Source: Patiria miniata (lineage: Eukaryota > Echinodermata > Asteroidea > Valvatida > Asterinidae). Taken from it: a stretch of DNA of 64,000 nucleotides. A model generated the notes under the pieces. It worked only from the letters and a program-made list of their open reading frames with translations, was not told where the DNA came from and ran no database searches. Location of the stretch: assembly GCF_015706575.1 (NCBI RefSeq), contig NW_024037055.1, positions 15,538,262-15,602,261 on the forward strand, given 5' to 3'. Each line of letters opens with the position of its first letter. The stretch's first letter is position 1. Of this stretch, positions 45,612 to 56,919 are shown in pieces. Position numbers and translations under genes: made by a program.

Positions 45612-46215
45612 AAATAATTAAAGCGTGCCAAAAATTATATATAAATAATGAGGTACCAAATAAATTATATATAAATAAATAAAGTGGGCAAAAAATTATA
45701 TATAAATAATGAGGTACCAAATAAATTATATATAAATAAATAAAGTGGGCAAAATTATATATAAATAAAAAGGTTACAAATAAATTATATATAAATAAAA
45801 AAGTGTGCACAAATTATATATAAATAATAAGTTTGCAAATAAATTATATATAAATAAAAAAGTGTGCAAAAATTTTATATAAATAATAAGTTTGCAAATA
45901 AATTATATATAAATAAAAAAAAGTGTGCAAAAACTATTTATAAATAATAAGTTTGCAAATAAATTATATATAAATAAAAAAATTGTGCAAAAATTATTTA
46001 TATATAATAAGGTTGCAAATAAATTATATATAAATAATTCTAGTTTGCCCAAAATTATATGTAAATAATTAGGTTGCAAAAAAAATAATATATATATATA
46101 ATGCAGTGGCAAATAAATTTATTTACATATAATGCAAACTGCCAAACAATTATTTACATATAATTGTCCGGGAAACTGAATTATATAATAAATAATGAAT
46201 TATATATAAATAATT
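45612..46215. repeat. AT-rich minisatellite (~60 bp unit)
   Basis: About ten units built on 'aaattatatataaataa' alternating with 'agtgtgcaaa' or 'aggttgcaaa'. The long minus-strand open frames here reflect the repeat. Confidence 0.9.
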
Positions 46216-46219
46216 TTGT

Positions 46220-47410
46220 TAAATAATTTATTTACACATGGCGCCTCATATTTACCAGGGTACAAGGTGTGTGTAAAACATTCATATTAAAGCTTTATAT
46301 TGATATAGATTACGACGATTAAAGATTTGAGAAAATCAACGGAAAGTGAAACGAAAATGATGTCACTATGGGGGAGTTTCGTGTATTCACGTTCTTTGTG
46401 TGTACGATGTACATGCACTGGCTGGCCACTGCCTGCGTGCAGAAATGCGCGGCGCTGGCCGGTCGGCACTGGGCCACGTGGCATGTCAATGTATGGTGCC
46501 CCTGTGCCGTGGGACAAATGTTGGTTGGATCGTTTCATCTGTTTCTGCGTCCAATTGCGGAGTTTTATTTCAGTGACAATTTTCAACGGGCATAGTGAAA
46601 AGGGCACTTTAGCTTATATTTTAGGGAGAATGAAACAAAAATGTAAAGTGAGTGCCGTATTTTGTTTTCACCGTTTGTGACCGTTAATTCCAGTCATTGA
46701 CTCTGCCCCCATAATGGACTCTCAACCACTTCGCCCCGTATTCATTGCCTTTATAGTAGCCACATTGCCCCGATGTCAGTTCGCCCCAAATATTTCTCCG
46801 CGAATTTATTATCCGAAAATTATAAACCAGAATGCTACATTCCGCTATTTAAATCATGGCCTACGGATGAGAATTTGGGAATTAAAAAACCTACAAAAAT
46901 ATTTAGAGATAGGGAAGAGAAAGAAGGTTATACCTGATCATACAAAAAACAAACAAAAGTCATAGTGACTTTCCTCATTGTATTGATAACAAAAGTATTC
47001 CCCTTGCTCAAGAAGGTCTACAGTGAAGTAAAATAATATTTAACTCCATGAGGTGAACACCCAATAATGCTTTCTCTTTTTGCCACTGGAAAACCGCAAA
47101 CCATGCTTATCTTTACCACATGCTGTCTGGTGTCAGTCGCCTGGCCCGGCCGCGATATTTGTTATTACACAACTATCTGGGGTACCTTGTGCGCTTTTCT
47201 ATGGGGCATTTTTAATATAAACAGGCTGGAGTGGAGGCTACTAATTTTCAACTTGGTACGGATTTCGGACTTTATTTCCCTTTTTAAAAAAAATCCTTAA
47301 GAGCCTTGGATCAGAAAAGAAAAAGAAACTTGCTGTTATACAAGTAGTATCCTACTGAAATATAACGTTTCTAAGATAAAACTTTGACTTTTTGAAAAAA
47401 AAGCGAAATC
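46220..47410. other. no gene confirmed
   Basis: Overlapping open frames at 46327-46680 and 46368-46595 and a hydrophobic 77-codon frame at 47067-47300 show no domain, conservation or splice evidence. I leave them unassigned. Confidence 0.45.
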
Positions 47411-47416
47411 CGAAAG

Positions 47417-47495
47417 GGGTAGAGCAGGGAATCGAAATCGAAAACCTCTGATTACTAGCCAGCCTGCATAACCACTAGGCAACGGCGGTGCTCGA
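47417..47495 (-). ncRNA. tRNA-like sequence, probably a SINE head or pseudo-tRNA
   Basis: On the minus strand: a D-arm-like GCCT/AGGC stem with GTGGTTA loop, an anticodon arm with loop CTAGTAA (AGT, Thr-type; U33 and purine 37 in place), and a B-box-like TTTCGATTCC. The T stem does not pair and the acceptor stem is not convincing, so it is not a functional tRNA. It is followed on the same strand by T-rich sequence. Confidence 0.4.
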
Positions 47496-47592
47496 TCAGA
47501 CCCGGCAATTCGTAAATTCTATACTTTCGCACGTGTGGAGAGAGTATACGCTCGAATATACGCGCGCACGCGTAGGTAAAAGGCTACAGGAT

Positions 47593-47621
47593 TGTAGAGC
47601 GCCGCTGCGCGGCGCTCTACA
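47593..47621. repeat. GC-rich 29-bp perfect hairpin
   Basis: TGTAGAGCGCCGC / GCGGCGCTCTACA arms of 13 bp with a TGC loop. Very stable; significance unknown. Confidence 0.9.
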
Positions 47622-47901
47622 TTCCTATAACCTTGATTCAAGTCGCCTGAAAAATTGGTACCCTGTACTAATGTGTAAATAAAATATTGGCGGCCCACGC
47701 GGCCACTCACCCTTGTGTAAACAACACATTTTTTAAATCCTTGTGTAAACATTATCTAACCCGATAGAAATCTAACTTTATCTAACCCGATAGAAATCCG
47801 ATGGCCCTGTTGAAAAGCTACCGGTTTTCTCCTCGGTCGGATATGAGGGTGTCGGATTGTCTTACCCCATACTAAACCGACAGGAATTTGATAGGGTGCA
47901 T

Positions 47902-48313
47902 AAACCACTTGTACGGCACGAGGAAGGATGGATGACTCATATTTCATCAAAAAATTGCAAGAAAAAATCTCTCACTGCGATTTCTGGCCTAAAAACAAGC
48001 CCTCTGTTTGCGGCTACCTTGCTGTAGGGCGCCCCAAGCGGGAGTTAATTGAGTTTTTGTTTTTTCCTACCCCAAATTACCCCCCCCCCCCCCCCCTCCC
48101 TTGTCCGCTCGAAATTGCTGTGATCGGACGACAGTCCATCAGCCTGATTCAGATTTTGGGCGCATTTGTTGCGGAACCGCCATTGGTGACCCCTTTTGAA
48201 ACGCTGGGCCCTCCCCCCCCCCCTCAGGTCCCGCCCCCCTGAAAAAAACACTGTCGTGGAATGTAAAGCGCAGGCGCACACATTCGACAACAAACGATGG
48301 AAGGCGCCATTTT
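47902..48313 (+). repeat. tandem duplication, copy 1
   Basis: Homologous to 48351-48650 at an offset of ~449 bases (from 'aaccacttgtacggcacgag' to 'gatggaaggcgccattttg'). This copy has ~110 extra bases (about 48162-48275) between 'tttgggcgc' and 'acacattcg', bounded by gcgc-containing words. The 104-codon frame at 47928-48242 is not kept in copy 2, so I do not call it a gene. Confidence 0.85.
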
Positions 48314-48350
48314 GAAACTATAAGAAGCCAGGTTTTTAAAAATTCCCCCA

Positions 48351-48650
48351 AACCACTTATACGGCACGAGGAAGGATGGATGATTCATATTTCATCAAAA
48401 CAAATGCGAGAAAAAAATCTCTGACTGCGATTTCTGTCCTAAAAACAAGCCCTCTTTTTGCGGCTACCTTGCTGTAGGGCGCCCCCAACGGGAGTTAATT
48501 GAGTTTTTGCTCCTTTCAACCCCAAATTACACCCCCCCCCCCCTTCCTTGTCCGCTCGAAATTGCTGTGATCGGACGACGGTCCATCAGCCTGATTCAGA
48601 TTTTGGGCGCACACATTTGACAACAAACGATGGAAGGCGCCATTTTGCAG
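48351..48650 (+). repeat. tandem duplication, copy 2
   Basis: Second copy of the above, lacking the ~110-bp insertion; it runs directly into a GGCCTCGG minisatellite. Confidence 0.85.
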
Positions 48651-48654
48651 TGTT

Positions 48655-48815
48655 GGAGGTCTCGAGGCCGGCCTCGGCCTCGAGGCCGGCCTCGAGGCCG
48701 ATTTTCATGACCTTGGCCTCGGCCTTGGCCTCGGAGGTGCAAGGCCTCGGCCTTGGCCTTGGCCTCGGAGCCTTCCGGCCTCGGCGAATCGGTCGAGGCC
48801 GGCTCGAGGCCGCCC
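48655..48815. repeat. GGCCTCGG/GGCCTTGG minisatellite
   Basis: Dense iterations of 'ggcctcggccttggcc' with 'tcgaggccggcc' palindromes. Open frames on both strands are compositional. Confidence 0.9.
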
Positions 48816-48819
48816 ATTT

Positions 48820-50315
48820 TGATGTGTTTTCTATTCTAATTAATTTCAATTTGTTTCCGTATCAAACCCTCGAGATTCTGCCGGAGTGGGTTCCGTGAAA
48901 CGAACGCATATACAATGTACGCACGAATGAACTGGAAATGGTTGCATTGAACGTACTCACGTACGTAGCATCTTTGCCTAGCCTGCGCTTCAGCTTTCTA
49001 CGTGCGTGCAAACGTTATAACTGTTACCGCGTGCCAGACTACATAAGTCTGGCACCAATCCCATCTGCGTACAATAACATGTGGTAGTAGACTAGTCTGG
49101 TTTGCAGTATTGTACAACATTTTCTCGTTTCGCCTCCGTTCCCCGACCTTTAAAAATGATTTGCGGCAAGGAGTGGCAAGCTTAATTAATTTTTTTTATA
49201 GGCCACTGTTTCAGTAATAGTCTGAACTTTCTGGGTACAATCGAGTGTACTAGTCCGTACTATTTTTTTCATAAAGATATGATAAAAACAGTTACGATTT
49301 ATCAAGTAGATTTTATTTTTACACCGTGATTTAAATGAAAGTTCCGGCTCACACGGTCATGTTTGGCGCAAATGGTCGATATGGAAAGCGCGATTTCAGA
49401 ATTCGTTTTTCCATCCAAATGAATGCGAAGTTCTGAATGAATGTTTTAATAATAGGAATCAGTATTCCTCGTGGTACCAGGATACTTTTTTGGATTTTCA
49501 GAGCCATGTTGATACTTATTACATGTATAAGCACGGTTTGAAATGGACTAATTTGCGTGGTTACAGATATACGGCCAAAACCTCTGGACTCCCTACCTCT
49601 TGCCATGATCTTAAAATTCTTCGAAGCCATTGGATTCAAATCGAATGATCCGACAATTCATGGTCATTTTGATGAACTGAGTGATATCATGCACGCATGT
49701 TCCGTGTTGTTTGGAGCGGGATTGGCCATTGCCAGACTTTGTGTGGTACCGCGGTATTAACAGTGATAATGCGTGGACACTTATCCCGTTGTGTGGAGCG
49801 GGATTGGAACTATGCTTTGCCCGTGCGTAATGCATGGCGGGCCGTCTGGCATTGTCTGGTCGCAGCGCGGTGTTTGCTCGGCGCGCGCCTGGACAGTGCG
49901 AAGGTCGGGGGGTCGAAACTTTTTGGTTATGAGTGGTAAAAACCTGATTCAAAAATCAAGTTGTTGTTTATTTAATGGGGATTCCTATGAAATTAAGCAT
50001 TTTGATGTAAATCTTACAGAATAAAAACTCAAAATTTGGCCATTTAAATTGTTGTATCTCCAAAGGGCAAACACCTATGAGCCTGACTCAAACGCCATTG
50101 ATTTTGTTGTGTAATTTGCTTTCAGTGATACAAAACTTGAGATTTCTTACCTAAACAAATAAAATTCGCCGGACTCCCTACAAGAGGAAACCCATTGCAA
50201 GCTGTAAATTTGTAAGCCAGGCACTCCAAAACTCAGTGAAATCAAATAAAAAGACAGTGTTAAAACTCCAACATAATCTTAGCCTTGTTTTAGTGATTTA
50301 TATTTTATTACATGT
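48820..50315. other. no gene seen
   Basis: Mostly unique. A short direct repeat of 'gtggagcgggattgg'-type sequence lies at about 49707 and 49794. Overlapping open frames at 49557-49952 on both strands show no recognisable feature. Confidence 0.5.
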
Positions 50316-50317
50316 TT

Positions 50318-50455
50318 TGACAGCCGGCCTCGGCCTCGGCCTTGGCCTCGGAGGTGGTGGCCTCGGCCTTGGCCTTACGGTTGTGGCCTCGGCCTCGGCC
50401 TCGGAGGTTGTGGCCTCGGCCTTGGCCTCGGCCTCGGAGGTTGTGGCCTCGACTA
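50318..50455. repeat. GGCCTCGG/GGCCTTGG minisatellite
   Basis: Third array of this family in the window, unit 'ggcctcggccttggcctcgg' with 'aggttgtggcctc' interruptions. Confidence 0.9.
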
Positions 50456-51970
50456 CATCACTGTTTGTTACTCTATTAATTTACTTGGGCTCGTGGGAAA
50501 TTTCACAACAAGATTTCATTGCATCCTACTTTTGCCAAGAACAAACTTAACAAAGAAAGTTTAGCAATAAATTATATTCAATTTCAGGGCAAGCTGAAAA
50601 ACATGTATATGCTGGAAGTACATTTTCATAATTTTACCTTTTACAAGGCATTGCAGATGATATGCGTATTACTTCATTAACATGTAAGCTGGCTGTGGGC
50701 AGTTTTTGTTTGTTTAAAGTTTCACAGTCACAACCCTTCAATTCAAACTTTGAAAACTATTCTTGTTGATAGATGGCCCATTTTCATTATAAAAGACACT
50801 TTGAACAGACAAATGTGCTTTTTGTGGCAAACATTGTCACAATAAAACCGGGGCTTCGTTGTGTTTAAAGACTGCACCATCCCCTTTGTAATAACCCAAA
50901 CTTAAGTGTATTCAGCTGTATTTTTCAGCTGTTTATTTTCCTGTTCATAACTTTTTTAAGACCGTAATATTTTTAAGGTTAAAAGTTTTGCTGTTATCAA
51001 CTCGATATACATGAACATGTAGGTTTAATTTTATACAACAGTCTTGGATGCATACATTGTGTGCATGGATTTGTACAATGTGAACAAGTCCTTTTTCTAA
51101 GATACAGATTTAAGACACCCTGTTTGTGCAGTCATGAAGCAAAATTTGAGCTTAATTGAAGGATTAGACCATATTTTAATTGCCTTCAAAAACCTGTGCA
51201 TTCCTGTTTGAGAAGAATGCTTGTGTATGCATTTTTGAACATTTGATTCATGTTTAGTTAAATGATTTTTTTATTTTTGCACTTTTTAGGGTGACATGTC
51301 ATTTAAACATCATAAATATGTTAATGTTAGTAAAAGTAATGTACATGTATTTAATACTTTTTTGCAGGTGCCATATAAGCCAGGTGCCACAACATTGACG
51401 TACATGTACATGTTTATTGTTTAACTTAGTCTCTTTTTGCAGATAACATGTGTAACACAAGTATGAGCTGATAACTCCTTCGTTATATTTTTCAATTTAT
51501 TTTACCCTTTGACAAGTTCAATTTACTGTCTTTAAACACTTTTTGCATCAAAACAGTTCTTTAGCTCATTTAACAAATAACTGAAAGTGAAGATACAATT
51601 TTTTCAAGTACATGTACATGTATTTGCTCAACTTGTGAAATGTAAATTTTGTTTTATTTGTGTGACAAATATAGGATGATGCACATGATGAAGAAGAAAA
51701 AGTCTTGTCTTTTTTATTATGTGTCCTTTTAAAGTTTTTTTTAGTTAGTTTGCCCATAAAATGTTGTAGTCCACTGTTCATCGGAAAATGAAGCAGTTTT
51801 GCTGGAAGAATTACATGTAGTGTACGTCGTGGTAAACTGCACCAAAAGAAATGTAGTAGTGATTTTGGAGTTACTGTACAACTACAATACTTGTATTTAT
51901 TTTTACGGCACTAAATCTGGAGTAATATCTGCAGTAAAATTGCAGTAGAATTATAATAAACCAAAAGTGA
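50456..51970. other. no gene seen
   Basis: AT-rich with several 'tacatgtacatgta' words. No supportable exon. Confidence 0.5.
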
Positions 51971-51974
51971 ACGT

Positions 51975-52740
51975 CATGTTCCCGCCCGAAGCTGATAGCG
52001 CAGAACTGCAAATATATTTGGCAATAACGTAAAAGGTTGTTCCAGCCCGAAGCTGATAGCGCAGAACTGCAATTAAACATAGCAATAAAAACACAGATTG
52101 TTCAGCAATATTCTCACAGATAGTTCCCGCCCGAAGCTGATAGCGCAGAACTGCAATTACATGTATACAAAGCAACAATACCACAGATTGTTCAGCATTA
52201 TTCTCACAGATTGTTCCCGCCCGAAGCTGATAGCGCAGAACAGCAATTACATGTATACATAGCAACAATACCACAGATTGTTCAGCATTATTCTCACAGA
52301 TTGTTCCCGCCCGAAGCTGATAGCGCAGAACAGCAATTACATGTATACATAGCAACAATACCACAGATTGTTCAGCATTATTCTCACAGATTGTTCCCGC
52401 CCGAAGCTGATAGCACAGAACAGCAAATACATGTATACATAGCAACAATACCACAGATTGTTTAGCATTATTCTCACAGTTTGTTCCCGCCCAAAGCTGA
52501 TAGCGCAGAACAGCAATTAGCAATAATATCACAGATTGATATGCAATATATTATCACAGATTGTTCCCGCCCGAAGCTGATGGCGCAGAACTGCAATTAT
52601 ACTTAGCAAGTATAGTTAAAACAATCTTGTCAAAGTCTGCTCCCCTCCAAAGCTTGATAGCAAAACCGCAATTATAAGCAAAACAGTACTGACACTGTTA
52701 GATCCGGTCCAAAGCTGGTGACGCGGAACTCTGCAATTAG
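51975..52740 (-). repeat. ~90-bp minisatellite
   Basis: Units contain 'ttcccgcccgaagctgatag' and 'cacagattgttcagcattat'. Central copies at about 52123, 52213, 52303 and 52393 are spaced exactly 90 bases; outer copies are diverged and irregular (62-83 bases). Because 90 is divisible by three, a 193-codon minus-strand frame stays open; I regard it as a by-product. Confidence 0.9.
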
Positions 52741-52744
52741 CCAT

Positions 52745-53155
52745 GAGCAACATAATAATGACAGATAAACTTCTAGTGTAACTTATGAATATATCAATCA
52801 GCAAAATAGGTAAGAGAATACAGACTGCATGCCTTTTGCGATTAATCCCTTAAACATCTTGTGCCTGAATTACCGACAAAGGCAGGGGTCAAGGGTTTTG
52901 CCCCCCAAATCCCAGAAGCATCATAAATAATTAATAAAGTGGCCAATATCTGAGGCCTATTTGCAGTCTTGGAATGCAATTCCCGCCAAGCGGACATGCT
53001 GCGGGACGGAGTTTCGCAACATGACCGCCGCCAAATAGACTCAGGTCGTATGCAACGGAGGATAAATAAACATAATCATGTAAAGCAATACGCAAATAGT
53101 GTTTAGCATCGGTTACCCAAAATAAACGAGCCACTTCATCGGTCAGGTGAACCTC
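52745..53155. other. no gene seen
   Basis: Unique sequence including 'ggggtcaagggttttgcccccc' near 52886; nothing else recognised. Confidence 0.45.
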
Positions 53156-53159
53156 ATCT

Positions 53160-53520
53160 GTAGGGTGCTGCGGAGTGGTCCAAAGATTACGGTGTTCGAC
53201 TCGTGTGCCGTGGTACATGGGTTCGAATCCTGATGACCGTGGGAACACGGTGCTTGTGCTCTTAAGCAAGGCACGTTACCGTTATCACTTCGCCTTTCGG
53301 ATGGGACGCGTAAGCCGTAGGTTCCGTGTGTTGTGCAACGCACATTAAAGAAACCAGTAACACCTATCGCTAAGACTTGGTTACTAAGAGAAGGGGTTTT
53401 TCCCGGTGTTTCTTAATAACTGACATAATGTCCAGCGCCTGGAGTATACCTTAATGTAGGGAGATACCTGGCTATATAAGACTCCGGTATTAACATTGTT
53501 AAAATTAAAATCTGTCTGAT
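53160..53520 (+). mobile_element. tRNA-derived SINE
   Basis: The head at 53165-53240 has an A-box-like TGCGGAGTGGTC and a perfect B-box GGTTCGAATCC (53219-53229), the internal promoter of RNA polymerase III. It is followed by a ~270-bp non-tRNA body with 'agcaaggcacgttaccg', 'gtgttgtgcaacgcac' and 'gagaaggggtttttcccgg', and an AT-rich 3' end. A long variable-arm-like segment precedes the B-box. It would move using a LINE; whether it shares a tail with the CR1/L2-like LINE here is not evident. Confidence 0.7.
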
Positions 53521-53524
53521 CATA

Positions 53525-56500
53525 TACTCAAACGACGAATTGGAGGCAGCCAAAAATTAATGACTCCCTATATGCATTCCAAAACAGGGAAATAAATGCG
53601 TAATGAGCGAAAGTCTAACGGAGGATTGCCTACAAGCGTAATTCGGTACACGGTTATGTAGGTGATGCTTTGAAGAATTTCGGAAAAGAAAATAATGAAA
53701 TAGGAAAGTGTCACCGTGCGTCTTGCCTGTTGTCATAGATACGCTAGCCCGCCGTGAGTTTCCAGAGTTGCTTGGGTTTACGAAGCCGAAGTCAATGGAG
53801 CCGACCTGTAACTCTGCACCATAAAGGCAGGCAATGACGAAGCCGCAGACCATGCCTAGTGCATCCATTAAAAATTCAATGTACTCGGTCATCCGCATTG
53901 TGTGCCAGCTGTTGCAATGGAGGCTCTCTCCCAAGGGTGATGACCCCGCCACCCTCGCAAAACCAGTTCAAGAAAGCGTCTCCATGCTCCAACCATGGAG
54001 ATCCTTTTTACAGCTACATGCTCCTTTTCATAGCTCCATGCGCCAACTTCTCCAATCGGCCTGTCAGGTGGCGAATCTCATGAAAACAGAAAAGGAAAAG
54101 TTGAAAACTCCATTAATACTGGGGATATAGATCTTGTTTAAAAATACTGGGCGAAATACGAGTGTAACGACGGTAAATAAATACGAAATAGCCTAAATGT
54201 GATAAACCTGTCATTGTGAGGCCCTGCCGGCAAACTCAAGGGCACGACGAAAGGACTGCAAACTGAAGACGTGTGTGACCGCGCTCCCATCGAAAAGAGA
54301 CAAATAATATCTGAAGCAAGTGGTAATGTGGAACCAGCAATGTTATAGCCACCTGTACTGCATGGCAAAGCATGGCATGGCATGGCATGACGAGTTTGCA
54401 AGGCTGGGAAGGAAATAACGTAACCATAAACTGGTCAGCCTGAGTTTTTGAAATACACAGCTCCAGTTCAAACCTAAATGGCGTAACAATCACAACAGTG
54501 ACACCGGAGTGACATAGCGGGGAACGCGAACTGCAGGACCAGGGCAGTAAAATGCAAATAAACCCGTAAAATGCAACAAAAAAGGCAACTCGATATAAAG
54601 GCGAGCATCAAAGTGATTCGTGCATGCAAACGGCCTCTATATACCGACACAATGCGGCATAAGATACCAAAGTGATGGAGCGTCGTCTATCATCGTTTTA
54701 CTACAAACTGCTTTGTTACTTTTATGAGGAAAACTCAGCTACTATACATTTGAAGAAAAATCAGATAGGTATGAAGTAATCGAAGCAGGGGCATAACTAG
54801 ATACCGACAATAAAATGAACTTAACAAGCTGCAGCATGGAGGGACAACACTCGGCATCAAATTCCTGGCGTGCACGGAACTGAAAAGATGTCAAGCCCTC
54901 CAATATAAAAGGCTCGTGCGAGGGGCCGGGGCAATGGCGTTTTGGAAACTGATGACGCTTGGACGAAAGTCTATTGATGATCAAACCATGGAGCTACAAC
55001 ACCTTGGTCAAAAAATCCCTGTTCAATGTTGCCATGCAAGCACAAATGGAAACAACTCCATACAAGCGATAGAAAGGAACTTCACCTTAACATGTGCTGA
55101 CCATCTGGTGTTTTCGTGAGAAATTTCGAAAAACACGTGGTTCTTTGTAACTGTACTGGTGCTATTGTTGACTGTTTTGCAAATAGTAACTGCTGCGAAA
55201 CCATGGAAAATGCTAAACCCGAAGTAAGGTTCGTTGTCCCGATTTTTTCTCCGTAACGTGGGGGCAAATGCGCTCCCAAACCACTTGATAGATTGAAGGG
55301 AACGGGCGCACTCATTAGAGCGACTAGAGCGAATTACAGAAAAACTCCAAAATGTTTTTGAGAGTAGCAACCTTGCGAGTACAAGAGTACTCAAGGAAAG
55401 TACTTAACCGTTCAAACATGACATATGAAATAGCGCATACCATGGGTATACATTTATCGTAATAAAAATGGCCATAAAAACCCCAGCAAATCAAAATCAT
55501 CCGGATGAACAGGTAAAAGGCGAAAATCTAATGTCAAATCCGACCGTATTAAAGTGCATCCCAGCTTATCGAAACTAGAAATCCGAGTTATGCATCATCA
55601 AACTCGTGTAAATGACGGCAGTGATAGATGGGTCAACGAAGCCGTTCACTGAACTAGTGGTATTGGGGACAAATTAAGAATCAACCGAAATCAGTTGCGT
55701 AGGTACCTGTACCAGACCCACCGGTGAACAACGTGAAATTGGGAAGGGCTCAGACAAAAACGGACCGGCCACATGACCCAAGTCAATCTCACAATTGATG
55801 TTGCAATGTAAAATGGCTGGATGTTCACGAGCAGACTGAGAATTACGCGCAGAAGAACTAACCCTTGGTCCGGAAAAATCTAGTTGAACATCATATAAAA
55901 ACCTTCCTTCAAACCGTGTGTACATTGAAACTATGGTAATGGAAAAACACGCAGAAAATTGGAGCATTCGAATTAGTACGATCGCGCTCTGCTGGGACGA
56001 AAATTAGGCTGTTGTAATTTTCGGCATCGATGGTAGCCCCAGAGCGGGACGGCAAACGCGCCTGCTGCAGGCGCAACTGAATATCATAATCTCGCCAGGC
56101 ATAGCCAACACGTCAACTTGATGCGGCAGAGCGGATGGTTTTTGCCTATAACAGCAAATGACGAGCATGCGAAAAGGGGTGTTGCCACAAATAAACCGAA
56201 GCAAAAAACTAGAAAGGCAGATGTCAACTACTCGATTGATGTTAAACGGGGAGTTTGCTTATAATGAGGACAAATCAGCCAAGCCGGCGACTCAAAGTAA
56301 AACAGTAATACTCAAAGAATCATCAGTAAACTCGAACCATGAAAATGAAGTGACTGCAAAAGTGCGCCGAACCCTACACACTCCCTTTGCCAAATTATTT
56401 CCTGCAAATTAAGGAAGACTCCACACCGCAAATCATCACATACACTAGTTAAAGTGGCATCAATGGCAAAAGAGGAAAGAAGCAGTTGAATCAGTTATGT

Positions 56501-56570
56501 AGCGGCCGAAGTTACGAGCAATGGGAACTTGTAACCCGTGCACGATTCAGGAGTAAGTTCGACATGAATG
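53525..56570. other. no gene confirmed (unique sequence)
   Basis: Low in repeats. Open frames such as 53557-53952 (minus, with a hydrophobic LGMVCGFVIACLYGAEL stretch) and 55023-55394 (minus) may include exon pieces, but none has splice sites, conservation or a domain I can support. Confidence 0.45.
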
Positions 56571-56577
56571 GACTTAC

Positions 56578-56630
56578 CGCAACACCAAAGTCGTCATATA
56601 GACGAGTTCCCTCCAGGCCGACCGAAGCAT
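56578..56630 (-). CDS. possible first coding exon, minus strand
   Basis: ATG at 56630-56628 in good context (CACCATGC), then LRSAWRELVYMTTLVL and two bases, ending at a consensus donor GCG|GTAAGT. Length and position suit a first exon of a minus-strand gene entering the unique region to the left. No following exon was identified. It competes with the plus-strand candidate next to it. Confidence 0.25.
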
Positions 56631-56919
56631 GGTGAATGGCGCAGCTAGCAGACGGTCAATAAGGATGCCGCTCCCCAGTCCCACGGTATACAAAGGGACC
56701 GCGGAACTTGCGACGTCCGTCGACTACGCGTCGTTTCCCGTGTCCCACCTGATGAACTCCCCCGTCAACCGGTGGCTGGGACTGGACCCTGCCGGGCAGA
56801 CGATCGAGGCTGTCGCCGCCTTCACTTCACCCTATCGTGACCGGCCAAGAGGCAGCTTGCCCAACAAAAATATCAACTGGAATTTTTTCAGCAAGACAAA
56901 ACTTTCTTGCCGGACCTAA
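56629..56919 (+). CDS. possible coding exon, plus strand, unknown protein
   Basis: An open frame whose central part (about 56665-56860) has ~80% GC at third positions against ~50% at second positions, like the esterase exons and unlike the surrounding DNA. It includes YKGTAELATSVDYASF and NRWLGLDPAGQTIEAV. No domain recognised and no clear splice sites. The GC-rich block could instead be a CpG-type promoter for the minus-strand candidate. Confidence 0.3.
   Translation: MVNGAASRRSIRMPLPSPTVYKGTAELATSVDYASFPVSHLMNSPVNRWLGLDPAGQTIEAVAAFTSPYRDRPRGSLPNKNINWNFFSKTKLSCRT

Noticed and set aside
45604..46112. Minus-strand frames of repeated YLYIIFxxL residues as membrane proteins
   Set aside because: They arise from the AT-rich 60-bp minisatellite.
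47417..47495. Functional tRNA-Thr(AGT)
   Set aside because: The anticodon arm and D arm are plausible, but the T stem and acceptor stem do not pair.
47593..47621. Hairpin as a bacterial-type terminator
   Set aside because: The sequence is clearly eukaryotic and no T-run or upstream gene accompanies it.
47928..48242. 104-codon proline-rich frame
   Set aside because: The tandem copy at 48351-48650 breaks the frame early and the proline runs are poly-C tracts.
48548..48898. Frames with Ala-Ser/Leu-Gly repeats
   Set aside because: Translation of the GGCCTTGG minisatellite in all frames.
51951..52532. 193-codon repeat protein on the minus strand
   Set aside because: Explained by a 90-bp minisatellite whose length is a multiple of three; no start, splice or domain support.
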